64,000 nt of DNA from Tubulanus polymorphus (lineage: Eukaryota > Nemertea > Palaeonemertea > Tubulaniformes > Tubulanidae). The notes beneath the pieces were generated by a model. It searched no databases. It saw nothing but the letters and a program-made list of their open reading frames with translations, and was not told the origin of the DNA. The stretch covers positions 15,032,447 to 15,096,446 of the forward strand of contig NC_134030.1 in assembly GCF_964204645.1 (NCBI RefSeq), in the 5' to 3' direction. Position numbers and translations under genes: made by a program. Shown here one piece after another: positions 27,010 through 38,700 of the stretch (positions are counted from its first letter, which is position 1; each line of letters starts with the position of its first letter).

Positions 27010-27720
27010 ATGTTACCAAGCATTATATGTGTTGTGTCTTTTTGTATGCAGTGTCTCAGTCATTTGCCCAAGAGAGCTCTGAGAAAAATGAACGCAAATT
27101 CCAGCACCCGTGTTATTGACTCAAGTGTCTGTGAAATGGATGAAACTTCGAGGAACGATGAATATACACCAAATCAAGTGTCTTCTATGATGGAGACAGA
27201 AGAGAATGATACAAGTTTTAGCACGAAAAAAGTATTCGCTATTATAGTGACTCCTGATCAAGAAGAGATAATCCGAGGATTTATGAATTTCAATGGTTGG
27301 GACGTTGAAATTGCTACTTCTACTTCAGAAATGAGTGGGGTAGACGAAATTGATAATCCATTTCACATTGACCAGGATGAAGACGAGGTGAAATGTGAAC
27401 ATTGCTTTTGTCGACCGTGTGTCACAGATATTTCAAATAAACAGTTATGGTGGGAGGAAAACTGTGAACAACCAGACGAATTAAATCCACGTAGGAGAAA
27501 AGTTGTATACAAGAGGTTTTGGACAATGTTATTCCATCGAGGCGCATTTAGTGATAATCGTTACAAAGAAAAGAAGATAGCATGCCTTGAAAGTGATCCA
27601 ACACGAAAAAACACTGTGTGGCATCGGAGAGATATTATGCCGGATTGTGTTTTGAAATTAGTGAGAACTTGGTATCCGAATCCTGAAAATCACCAGTATA
27701 TGGGACACAAATGGAAATAG
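27010..27720 (+). CDS. Unknown Cys/His-containing protein, divergent to interrupted ORF
   Basis: 236 codons if counted from 27,010; the first 26 residues are hydrophobic and the true start may be the Met at ~27,088 or an upstream exon. The acidic middle leads to a conserved-looking C-terminal domain: CEHCFCRPCVT, then WWEENC, RRKVVYKRFWTML and finally RDIMPDCVLKLVR with YPNPENHQYMGHKW. I recall this block from uncharacterised proteins of corals, molluscs and lancelets; function unknown. An AATAAA lies ~65 bp after the stop. Possibly part of a DNA transposon with the divergent ORF. Confidence 0.5.
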   Translation: MLPSIICVVSFCMQCLSHLPKRALRKMNANSSTRVIDSSVCEMDETSRNDEYTPNQVSSMMETEENDTSFSTKKVFAIIVTPDQEEIIRGFMNFNGWDVEIATSTSEMSGVDEIDNPFHIDQDEDEVKCEHCFCRPCVTDISNKQLWWEENCEQPDELNPRRRKVVYKRFWTMLFHRGAFSDNRYKEKKIACLESDPTRKNTVWHRRDIMPDCVLKLVRTWYPNPENHQYMGHKWK

Positions 27721-28160
27721 TTATGAACTTATTGTTTAATTAACCTGGATATGAAGTATAAGTATATGTGTTCTTCTTGGATTAATAAATGTGTTTTGGT
27801 TATCAAAAAATGACAACTTCTTTCATTTTCATTCGATTTTCTTCAAATTTTCACCGTTTGCTTATACAGCATCTTGTTCCCTAGATATCAATTTTGAGAT
27901 AGATTTTTCCCCGAAATCAAAAGTTAGCCTTGATGAATTAAATACGTAGTGTCATGACTACTTGATCGTCTTCGAGTTGTTTATTGCAACGAATGGTATG
28001 TATATAAACAAACTCCTGCGGCTGGTACAGAGTGTTGCTGCAAGACTCCTCCCACTCCAGTCAATCATCATTTGAAAATTTTGAAAATTATCATATAAAA
28101 TCGGAAATACCACATCATTGGCTGCTCCTCTGTCAAAATGAATTAATCATAAATAAAAAC
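27721..28160. other. Non-coding
   Basis: 3' flank of the 236-codon ORF with AATAAA at about 27,783; otherwise nothing recognised. Confidence 0.5.
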
Positions 28161-28164
28161 GCCT

Positions 28165-28440
28165 TTGGATTTCATCACTCATAAGTACAGCGATATTCTG
28201 TATCACAGAGTCGCAAAACACGTATGGCCTAGGTTCTCCGTTTTAAAAGTATCGTTAGGTTGTTGACTGGTGGATAACAAATTATCACATACTCTACCCA
28301 GTGATGAAGAAATGGGTCCGATGCCTTGTCCGACAGAAGGTATCACCACGCAAAAGCCTATTAGTATTTTAAGTAAAGATTCCATGTTTTTGGAAAATTC
28401 ATCAATTCCGTTGTTCGCAATATGACAACACCGTGAATTT
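28165..28440 (+). repeat. Dispersed repeat R, copy 1
   Basis: Shares GCGATA(T/C)TCTGTATCAC, CCTAGGTTCT, GTTGTTGACTGG, GGGTCCGATGCC and TTTTTGGAAAATTC in the same order with 59,275-59,560, and the second half with 49,495-49,665. Divergent, non-coding; likely an old SINE or a non-autonomous element. Confidence 0.75.
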
Positions 28441-28866
28441 GGCGTGAGGTCTTGTCTGAAAACTTACCTTTTTAAATAAACTTTTTTTTAAATGTAATGA
28501 TGATGTACCTGTACCTATTTTATTTAAACCTCTCTTAATTGAAGTGAGGAGCGGTATGAAAATAAATGCTATTATTATTATCAATTTTATCAGGAAAGCT
28601 AGGAAATAATATATAGAAAAATTTACATAAGTGTTTAATCTAAGGTGCTGAAATAACATCTCAATTTTACAAAACATAATCGCGAGGTAGACCTTGATAT
28701 ACATCTTCACCCGTCAAGGGATTCGAACCCATTACGCTAAAGCTGTTCCCCGAACCCCTTGACCTCACGAGTCGTTGGAGTCGTTACTAGCCGACCAGAA
28801 TCCGGTCGTACCAATCACAGCGCTTGTAACAAACCGACAGTAGACTTCTGTTGGTTTTCCCGTTAA
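28441..28866. other. Non-coding, possible tRNA-derived SINE piece
   Basis: On the minus strand 28,719-28,729 reads GGTTCGAATCC, a perfect pol III B-box core, within TAATGGGTTCGAATCCC. No convincing A-box or cloverleaf was found, so it is not called a tRNA. Confidence 0.3.
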
Positions 28867-29112
28867 ATGGACCAATCAGCGAACGTTTTACCGAACAAGG
28901 AAGTATTTCGCAAATCGATATATGACGTCATGCGCAACAGCGCCAGTAATGAAATCACGCTTCGTGAGGCCAGGGGGCTGGTGGAAGCGAGTTTGGGAGT
29001 GATACTGGACCCCTGGCAAGCGAGGATGCTTGATACAGGGTACGACGACTTTACCTTAATTCTCCGTTTTGACTTCCGTGGCCAGGCGAGTTGTTTCAAA
29101 ATGGTTCGCTAA
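28867..29112 (+). CDS. Short GC-richer ORF, possible DEK-C-like helical domain
   Basis: 81 codons in a locally GC-rich stretch. VFRKSIYDVMRNSASNEITL followed by REARGLVEASLGVIL resembles the DEK C-terminal / SWIB-like helical DNA-binding fold (helix, T-L-R-x-hydrophobic helix, G-x-x-L). It could be an exon of a host gene or a pseudogene; no splice context was established. Confidence 0.3.
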   Translation: MDQSANVLPNKEVFRKSIYDVMRNSASNEITLREARGLVEASLGVILDPWQARMLDTGYDDFTLILRFDFRGQASCFKMVR

Positions 29113-30715
29113 AACGTAAGCGGCTCTCCATCTGAAACACCTCAAATAATGTTCATCAATGTTGTGATAGAGATTATATGTTCCCTATAAACACGATTTC
29201 GGAGTATCGGGCAAGAAAAAACTCATAATTTTGCTTGAAAACATTCATGTATTTTCAAACTTACGCGGGAAAAATTGACATTTATATGTTAAAAATTGCC
29301 TTCTTATTAAGTAGAAACAATTCCTTAGAGAATCAACAAATTAGTGGGCAAATTTTGAATTCATTTTGTCCTCGGTTTCTTCGTATTGTTACCTTCGCCA
29401 CCGCACAATCTAAAATTATAACAACGCCGGTTCAACTTGTTGACAGTGAAACTACTTACAGTACGAGAGCAACATACCCCACGAATAAATCATATACCGT
29501 ACCTGAGATTTTTCATTAACCAAATGAATAGACTCAGTCATAAATTATCTTAATCACGTTTTACAACTTATTGAATGTTTATACCATAAACGCGCAGGCC
29601 ACCCGCATCAACCTTTCCTTATACACTGCAAGCCACCCGAATCAACCCTAACACTTTTTTCGTCTGCTCGACAAAAAAGGTTGAAGTGGGATTCTAACCC
29701 AATAGTTTACGATAGACTAGATATCGATCCAATTCTTCAGAATACCGTAAAGAAATCAACATTCTTCCAAATTGATATTCTCGGGTATGTTGAGTATGAA
29801 CATGACGAATCTGAGTGCTCACTTGAATCCAAGTAAGTTGGCTGAATTTTGAAGGCCAAAGGGAAATAATTTTGGTGGCACACCTCATCAAATATCTTAT
29901 CATATGAAAGCCTTAGTGCTATTCACTACAAAATTACACTTGAAACTTAAAACACGTGAACATGAATTGGGAATGAGCTATTCAGTATCGTGATAAATTC
30001 TCTTTTTTGAGGAATAATAGACACTGCATAGTGTATTCCCGTGTGCTAATGGGTTCGATGTTTTGCTGATTGAATAGATCTTCTAAGCTTTTTCGCACTG
30101 AAACGAATACTGTCGGTCCCATACGCTCCAGATTAAGTGGGCTTTGGTTGTATTTCATCTTAGATTCTAGTGATCGTCACACTTACATTCGAATAGCTGT
30201 GTTCCATCTTTTTTTTACTGCTTCGGTTGACCCTTCGTCTGCATCCCTGCACCCGCCACAAATACAGCTTATCACCGATTTTGTCTAAAATGTATTATAT
30301 CTTTGTAAAATCAATTTTGCTCATTACGACGGATGATATATTGGAGTCAGATTTTCTGCAACATAAAGCCCTATTGTTATTCTGTTGATTATTATTACGG
30401 TTTTCTGCTACTTGCACAGAAAACCCTGTTTTTTTCTGGACTATTATCATACATAATAATTTTCATCTCTTATTTGTACAAGACTATTTATTCCCTGAAT
30501 GCCGTCTTTCGAATTAATTAAAAAGGAAAATAAAAACGATTTACAGTGAAACCTCGATACAGTGAATTTCACACGACGAGACAAGAAGCCCATTGGCCTT
30601 AAATCATTAGTAGATTATACTGTAGTAAGGTATCAGGTGGATAATGTTTTACATCTGCCGGCGAATGTTCTCAATGACCATGTTGATTGGGAGGACCACA
30701 GATTTAGGTTACGGT
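29113..30715. other. Non-coding host sequence
   Basis: No open frame with convincing coding character. A short inverted repeat GGTTTTCTG...CAGAAAACC lies near 30,400-30,426. Confidence 0.5.
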
Positions 30716-30719
30716 TCCT

Positions 30720-30845
30720 GAACTTCGCTGAAAAGCTGAAATACTGAAACGCTGAAATGCCGAAAAGAAAACGCTGAAATTTCAGGGAATTTCCGAAAAA
30801 AGCTGAAATTTCAGGGAATTCACGAAAAACGCTGAAAAAATCTGT
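30720..30845. repeat. CTGAAATTTCAGGGAATT repeat, forward copy
   Basis: Internal repeats of AACGCTGAAATTTCAGGGAA plus GCTGAAAAGCTGAAA. The reverse complement of the same arrangement, including flanking GTTTCCTGAA, is at 44,190-44,300. Confidence 0.75.
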
Positions 30846-32250
30846 GGTGAGAAAATCATCAGGTTTTTTAAAGAAATGACATAGCATCTGTGAGAAAAAT
30901 GTAACAATTCTTATTTTTAGTTTATCTATAAAAGGAGGAATCATGGACCAAGTTGATTTGCTAAGATGGACATACAGATACCGAGAAAAGACTTCTTGTA
31001 GCAGCAGTGATTATATTTCATTCAGTAATAACTTGATTCAACCAGAGAAAAATAAGTCAACAGCTGATGTACAGTTGTACCCCGCTTTACTTGGTTTTCC
31101 TGGGAGCAAATTTGTAGTCTTTAAAAGCTAAGCGATATTCCGAGGTAACGAAGGGGATTTCAATAGAATACGAAGCAATGGAACCAGAATTCAAGCCCAA
31201 GCTAAGCGAATCTGTGGCTTTAACGCTTGATTCGGATAAAATGTAGAACTGATTTCTTTTGTGTATAATGTATAATGTATATCTCTTAAGCTGTTAATTA
31301 ATATAGTTAGATAAACGTTCAATTATTGGATCTTTCTTGTTGACTCGTTTCATTTTGAGAGTTTAGAGTTCCAGTTAATCCACAATGTGCAGTGCCTAGC
31401 CTTCATCTACACTAAAGCCAAGCCTGTGTATGTGAAAATGTTGTTCGACTCTCATAGGCCAGACCAATCGAGGTATGAAGGCAGATGGTAGTCTCCAGCA
31501 ACTTGAGAATGTAAACCAAGTTTTGACCTCTACCTTTAAGGCCTCCTTGTAGAAAATGTAGAAATATGAAACCCAATCTAAGCTATGCTAAGTACAATGA
31601 CAATTGAACCTTTATTTACGAATTTCAATGACACCGAAAATAAAATCGAAAATATAGCTGCAAAGCAGCGATGACGGGTTTTCTGTAAAGCCATTCAGAA
31701 TGATGGGAATTGTAGTAAATTGAAATATCGATACATAGAATAAAATGCATTGACAGATTCGAACCTAATATGCAACCACTGTGTAAACGTCAAATATGAT
31801 TCAGCTTTGAAACCGAACATACGTGGACGTACAATCACAAATATCAATATATTTGACCAGGCACTTATTTTGGCATTCAAACATCATGATACTGTATTAT
31901 CACCATCCTTAAAAATGGATCTGTCCTATTAAGAACTCATCTTAAGCACCTGCTGAGCCGATAGATTGAGTGAATTCACAGATAAGAACGTATTATGATT
32001 TAGAATAGATAAGATTTAAGAAGTTAATATTTTTATTGAAATATTTGAATAAATACATATATCGTAGTGTAGATTCAATCAATAAATTATGAATTGATTT
32101 GGTCTGGGTTTCCGGCTGATGTTGATTTTGGCTTTTATGGATTACAAATTCTACAGTGATAAACAATTGATACCTGCAACATGTGTGTAAATCAAACCTA
32201 TTCCACTAGTGTTTCCTAATAAACGGGAGAGTCACTCTTGATCTGAGTTA
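30846..32250. other. Non-coding host sequence
   Basis: No gene recognised. GACGGGTTTTCTGT near 31,674 repeats half of the hairpin seen at 43,400. Confidence 0.5.
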
Positions 32251-32254
32251 TTAG

Positions 32255-32812
32255 AACTAGGGGTCCAGGGACACCATGCCCACTTGGGAAGTGGTTCCAA
32301 ATGCTCAACAATCTAACAATTCAGGTATCAAAGGTATAAAACATCCCTTTTCAAAGAATACCCATCACAAATTGCAATGAGAAATGGCAAACTCAGAATT
32401 CGGGCCAAAATTGACATTTTTGGGCACTAAAAAAGGTCATAGGACGGCCATCTTGAGTCCGTATCCCAATTTTTGTTATGCTGATGGGCCCAGGGGCATT
32501 CACATATATCCGAAAGATCAAGGTAATTGATCAAAGCATCTTCAAAATTTCCCTCAAAAAGTTCAAAAATGTGTAAAAAGTGTTGATTTTGGCGAACAAC
32601 AATGGCTGCCAGTCGGCCATCTTGATTCTGACAGGGCCAGTTTTTGAGCTGAAGATGTGTCTAGGGTAGATACATGTGAAACCCAAATATCAAGACATTA
32701 CATTGAAGCGTCTTCAAAACTTCCTAAAATAACTGATTTCCGTCTACGGACGGACGACGGACGAAAAGTGAACGCAATAGCCCGCTGGGACTAAAGTCCC
32801 AAGTGGGCTAAA
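32255..32812 (+). mobile_element. Dispersed repeat S, copy 1 (SINE-like or LINE tail)
   Basis: Starts near GAACTAGGGGTCCAGGGACACC and ends with GACGGACGACGGACGAAAAG then a hairpin: TAGCCC (32,778-32,783) with GGGCTA (32,805-32,810), and TGGGACT (32,786-32,792) with AGTCCCA (32,795-32,801). A second copy begins near 63,635. The GACGGACG tail type is familiar from mollusc repeats. Confidence 0.65.
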
Positions 32813-33837
32813 AATAATGTTCATTTAGTCATAGAAATTCATTGCCTTTTTGGAGTTTCTGTAATAATATTTGTTCTGCCCTAATTTTTATTACTGTATG
32901 AACCAATGATATGCTTTGTAAATATGATGTAATAAAATAAATTTGAATTAAATTTGAACATGAGAATCAAGCATAACTTGTGTTTTTTCAACTTGTCTTA
33001 CTTGTCTTTTGTTAACAGTTCCAGAGTTTCAATTACAATCAAATCCAAATTGGCTAAAAAGTACATAGGACTAAATGAAATGAACGGTTAGTTACTGCAA
33101 ACCTATTCCAGTGTTATGTCGATTGTGTTGAATCACTTTCCTTGAGTTGAAAGAATCAGATCTTCTATGGTACAACATCGGTCGAAGAGAGATATCTTGG
33201 TGTTGACTGTCCTTGACCATCTAACTTCATGCGTTTGACATTGGAATCAGCATCATACCCATTTGAACTGCAAAATATTCATACAACATGAAAACCTACA
33301 GTACATGTATACAGTATTAATCAAACTTTCACCGATGTTGGATATTTGAATGAACATTAGGTTTATTTCAGTACTCTAAAGCAGGAAATAATAAGCCCAA
33401 TCAATAGGCCCTATTCCCATTGGAACAATTATATAATGCGTACAGCTGTACCGTACACTTATCAGTCAAGAATGGAGAAATCGGTATACCGTACCTACGA
33501 ACAGCAAAATGTACAGGCCTACAATGATTTCTGGTAATACAAGCCGTGACCACATGAACGTTTTGGTTTGACTATTAATGTCAGCAGGTCAGAGAAGGCC
33601 TGGCCAAACTTAATCACATGGCTCAAATCAATTAGCCTTTCTGCGTGTGAATATTTCACTGTATTGTTTTAAAAATAGGCCTATCGAGTGAATTAGTACA
33701 TAGACTGAATTAGACTTTAGGCTAGTCCTGACCAAATCCTATCCATATTAAAATGGCACCAGTTATAGTAACATCACTGTAGGGCCGACGAGAGGGAAAA
33801 AGTTGTGTTTGTAGTACATAGGCATGGTAGGCTTGTC
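32813..33837. other. Non-coding host sequence
   Basis: No gene recognised. Several AGGCCTA words are scattered here as in the rest of the host part. Confidence 0.5.
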
Positions 33838-33930
33838 GTACTCACTTAATACTTAAAACGCTGTTGTTACCTGTACGTGACTGTACGGTGATTTCTACAG
33901 GTTAGCCATATGTGAGTACGTTGACGCTCA
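33838..33930 (-). repeat. Inverted copy of the 110-bp satellite
   Basis: Reverse complement reads TGAGTACG/CTCACATATGG, GTTAGCC/AACCTGTAGAAATCACC, GTACAGTCACGTACAGG, matching the direct units at 34,106-34,441 over ~85 bp. It faces them across ~170 bp. Confidence 0.75.
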
Positions 33931-34105
33931 GACTTGCAATATTGGGATTCGAAACCAAACGAAAAAAAAATCCAGTAGTAGTCCAGTGATTTACCCACTG
34001 TGCCACAGAACGTAACTGGTGGGTGGATGAAATTTGATTTACAAATAGCCTAGCCTCACCTAACCCAAACTCTATTCTTTTACGCATGCGCATTTGCAGA
34101 TTATA

Positions 34106-34441
34106 GGAACTCACGTACAGCGTTTTTAGGGAACTCACGTACGGTTAACCTGTGAATATCACCGTACAGTCACGTACGCGTTACAATTTCGTACTTAAAA
34201 TGGTATTGGCTACTAGGAACTCACGTACGGCGTAAGTAGGGAACTCACGTACGGTTAACCTGTGGATATCACCTTACAGTCACGTACGCGTTACAATTTC
34301 GTACTTAAAATGGTATTGGCTACTAGGAACTCACGTATGGCATTATATACTTAGTAGGGACCTCACGTACGCGGTTAACCTGTGGAGATCACCGTACAGT
34401 CACGTGCGGTTAACAACTACGTACTTAAAATGGTATTGGCT
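34106..34441 (+). repeat. 110-bp tandem satellite, three units
   Basis: Units start at 34,106, 34,216 and 34,326 with GGAACTCACGTA. Each carries a second ACTCACGTACGGTTAACC ~24 bp in, then TATCACCGTACAGTCACGT and CTTAAAATGGTATTGGCT. The first two periods are exactly 110 bp; the third is slightly longer through a small insertion. Confidence 0.9.
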
Positions 34442-34699
34442 TCTATATAATAGGCCTATAGACAAATAAATACCGGTAGGCTTTCTTATAATCTTAGCTT
34501 CCACACTTCACAACCGAACCAACTGACCAACCAGTATATTTAGTCCCAGTACGCACCAACCGGCACAGGCCTAACACTGTTTGTCAACTGTGTTTACCGT
34601 TGTAGGCTATCGATAATCACCTGATACTTTTCTGTCGTTTGTTTTCTCTCTGAGACGAAGACGAACGTAATTCTAGTGCAAAAGGTAGAAAGTTTCTAA

Positions 34700-35500
34700 T
34701 GTCCGATAAGATGAGATAAGATAAGATAAGATAAGATATTTATTTCACTCCAACCATAAGAATGGTACGTGGAGGCAAGATTGAATACAAAATATGGAAT
34801 ATAAAAATTTACAAAACATGAACAGAATTATATACATATATACAAAACAAAATAGGAATTAACAAAATTTAATATCAAACTTTCAGTAATAAAACTATTT
34901 ACAAACAAAGCAAGTACAGAGATTGAATTATATACAGCAAGATATATCACACGTATATACACAATTCACTGGAGGGATTTGTATAAACTTAAACCTAACT
35001 GGATAAATTTAGCTAATTGTGGGGTAGGATTCCTTAATATTTCCAAGTTTCTGGACATACTTAAATGGATGGAATTATCACGCAGATCACTTAGCAAAGT
35101 GCAGTCATAAATGAAGTGAAGCTCATCTCCTACGGTGTTACAGGCAGGGCACAGTCTTTCACTTCGGTCTATGAGCGTTCGATCGATTATTTACCGGTAA
35201 TAAATAGGAACCAATTCTGAATTCGAATAAGCTATGCACAAGACTTCCGTCAAGTTGAGTTATATATTTTTCAAGCCTAACATCGTTCTTATATAGTTTG
35301 AAATTAACATACTGCTGATCGTCATTCACTTTTTGAAGCATTTCTTGTACGTGTTGGTCACGGAGGACTTGTTTCACGTACTTGGAGAGCGTTTTATAAT
35401 TTTCCGTGTATTGCTGTAACCATATGTAAGATAAGCCAATGTCGTCAAATATTTTCTTTATATACAATAACCAAGGGGATTTGTGTTTTTCGCTTACATA
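34700..35500 (-). mobile_element. 5'-truncated LINE, same family as the next element
   Basis: The reverse-strand frame 35,467-35,159 (SPWLLYIKKIFDD, LRDQHVQEML, RLEKYITQL) matches the C-terminus of the adjacent LINE's ORF2. A one-base shift near 35,175 leads into the Cys-rich end (LCPACNTVGDELHF) and the stop near 34,970. The 3' end has a hairpin and a GATAA pentamer tail (34,704-34,737 plus strand). The 5' side stops at the tail of the neighbouring LINE. Confidence 0.85.
34748..34774 (-). repeat. 3'-terminal hairpin of truncated LINE
   Basis: CTCCA/TGGAG and ACCAT/ATGGT stems, AAGA loop, 3-nt bulge. Same fold as 35,527-35,553 with different loop and bulge. Confidence 0.65.
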
Positions 35501-35526
35501 CAGATTACGATTACGATTTATTTACA

Positions 35527-35553
35527 CTCCAACCATTTCCATGGTATATGGAG
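35527..35553 (-). repeat. 3'-terminal hairpin of full LINE
   Basis: CTCCA (35,527-35,531) with TGGAG (35,549-35,553); ACCAT (35,532-35,536) with ATGGT (35,541-35,545); loop TTCC, bulge ATA. Likely the RNA end recognised by the element's reverse transcriptase. Confidence 0.65.
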
Positions 35554-35710
35554 GAAAACTATTACACATGTATATACAAATATTTACAAAACAACACTAA
35601 AGTGATTAAAATTTAGAGAATGAAAACGTAACGAAATATATATATACATCAACTATTTACAATACTATATATACTATTATATACATCAACTATTTACAAT
35701 ACTATATATA

Positions 35711-38700
35711 CTATTGGAGGGATCTATATACATCTAAGCCGGTCTTAATGAATTTAGCTAAGTTGACCGTTGGGTTTTTCAGAATATCAAGGGTATTAAA
35801 GGTATTCAAATTCAAAAAGTTTTTGCGTTGTTCGTTAAGTAAGGTACAGTCAAACAGAAAATGGGATTCGTCACCTAAAGTATTACAAGTGGGGCATATT
35901 CTATCGGCTCTGTCTAAATGAAGGTTTGAAAATTTGTTCACAGGTAAAATATAGGACCCGCCCCTAAATTCAAATAAACTAGTTCCTAAGTCATCACCAA
36001 GTTCTATTATATACTTCTCTAACCTAATATCATTTTTATATTGCCTAAAGTTAGTGTATATCGGATTAGTATTTATGGCAGATACAGTTTCTTGAAGGTG
36101 CTGGTCACGGAGTATCTGTTTTATTCGTTTTGAAAAAGATTTACTGTTAGTCATGAATTGCTGCGTCCAAATGCAGGACAAACCACAGTCATCAAACGTT
36201 TTCTTTATATATGATAACCAAGGGCTCTTAAATGTATCCCTTAAAAATAAATTGAAAGATATTTTATAGAGTATTGAATTAAGTTTGGTTTGCTTTCCAG
36301 ATACTGTTTTCACCCAAAAGTTAATCATCCTGCGTCTAACATCTATATTCAAAGGGTAACGTCCTAGCTCTGATAAAACTTGTAAGTTGCGAGAATATTT
36401 CGTCACTTTCATTAAGATTTTACAGAAGAAGCGATGAACATTTTCTAATAAATCAAGATTTTCATATCCCCAGATCTCACACCCATACATGGCTATTGGA
36501 GCAACACACGTATCAAATAATTTAAACATAACATCTATGGGCAATTTCAAACGTCTGCCTTTTTGAACGATCGAAAACATAGCTCTGATAGCTTTATCGT
36601 AAAGATACCTTTTTGCCTTAGCAAAGTTACCATTCCAATTGAATTTTACTCCGAGATAAACATAATCTTCAACTACCTCTAACTCTTGATCACCAAACAT
36701 AAATTTCGAAATCGTTTTTATCCGGGATTTACTTCGCGCAAATACTAGTACTTTAGTTTTCTCTGGGTTAACAGTGAGACCATTAGCCGCGCAATATTCA
36801 AATAAGGTATCTAAGTGTAGCTGAAGAGATTTCTCATCCTCAGCAAGAATAACTGTATCATCTGCGTATAGTATTATGAATAAATTCAGTAAAGTATCAA
36901 TATCCTGATCACGATTCAAATTTAGTTTTTCTATAAATGACAAAGTTGGTTTTCCACGATCAATGAAAAATTCTTCAATGTCGTTTAAGAATAACGAAAA
37001 GAGGATAGGTGAGAGATTTTCGCCTTGTCTTAAGCCTCTATCAGCTGCAAAGTATTGTGACGTGCAACCATTTAATTCAACACATGATTTTATGGAGTTA
37101 TACATATTTTTAACCACATTGAAAAAGTTTCCATTAACATTGTTAGCAATTAATTTTCGCCATAACTTTACCCTACAAATCGAGTCGAAAGCTTTCTTAA
37201 AATCAACAAAGGCGCAAAAAAGTCTTCTTCCCTGACAAAGATACAGCTCTACGATTGTTTTAAGCGTGTAAATATGATCAATGGTGGAATATTTCGATCT
37301 AAAGCCAGCCTGGGCTTCACTTATAATGTGATTCGTATCTAGAAATGTTGACAATCTTTGATTTAGGATACTTGTAAATAATTTACCAAGACAGCTAACT
37401 AAGGTAATACCTCTATAATTATCAGGATTAGAGGGATCGCCATTCTTTTTGAAAATGGGTTTGATGACGCCTATAGACCACATCTCTGGAACATATCCTG
37501 TTTTAAGAACTAAATTGAATAATTTTTGTAATATATCAACTAAAAACGGATACTGACTAACTCCCAGCAGCTCATTCGTGATTCCATCAATGCCTGGGGC
37601 CTTATTGTTTTTGAGTAAAGAGATAGCCTTAATTACCTCATCACTGGTTATATCACTGTTCAAAATATAATTGTCATAGACAGGATGGTCACCCACGTCT
37701 GGGGGCTCATCACCGTCATCGGTTTCATTGTTAACATTATTCAAATCATTTAATCTCATAAAATGTTCAAGAAAAATATCAATATCTAAATTAGCCTCAT
37801 TATTTTTTGTTCCGCTCGCAGAGTTTAGCATCGACCAATACTTTTTTTGGGTTATTAATTTCGCATTCTCTCAATTCCTTAATAAATTCATCCTTTTGTT
37901 TCTTCTTATTTTCTCGGATGACCTTTTTATAGTTTTTAGACGAGTTCTTAAGGGATTCAAAATTGGAAAGGGTAGGGCAACCCCTATATCTTTTTTTCAT
38001 ATAATTATATTTCTTCTGTGCATCTCTACAGTCCCTGCCAAACCATCTGTTGCGGGCCGGTTTTTTGCAGTTATTACTTTTCCTACTTTTTCTATGGTAC
38101 ATCAAATTACACTCATCAGCACTTGATAATAAAGAAGATACAAATCTATCGGTAAGTCCATTAATGTCATCTGGCGATTGATTTCCTAGATCTTGCAACC
38201 CGTCCAACAGTAACTTATCTAAATCATTATCTCGTAATCTTGATTCTACATTCAGGAAAAATTGATTTGATCTAGTACTGACCCACCTAATTGAAGTTTT
38301 AAAGTTCGCGTGTTCATTACCCCTTTCATTATCGCTAGCAATGGTGTCCCTAGAATTCGTATACACGCACAGATTAATAGGATTATGTCCATCAGATAAT
38401 AATGGGTCAAAAGGCATTATTTCAAAGTCCTCAACATAACCAAACAGTTCTAAATCACACACAAAATAATCGATGACACTAGTGTTCCTAAAAGTATAAT
38501 TACCTGTCTGATCATTGCCACATCTGCCATTGAGGATAATTAGTGAATGGTTCTTACACAAATCTATGAGTTGATAGCCTGTATTATTCTTTCTTTTGTC
38601 CTGATTATTTCTAGTAGTGGGAACGCCTAAATTAATCAATGAGTCAACAATAGGGTCTAAGTTATCATCTTGAATTATCTGATTATCAGGTTCCAAAAAG

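Noticed and set aside
28719-28729. tRNA gene on the minus strand
   Set aside because: A B-box core is present but no acceptor, D or anticodon arms could be folded around it; the same holds for 41,680 and 63,575.
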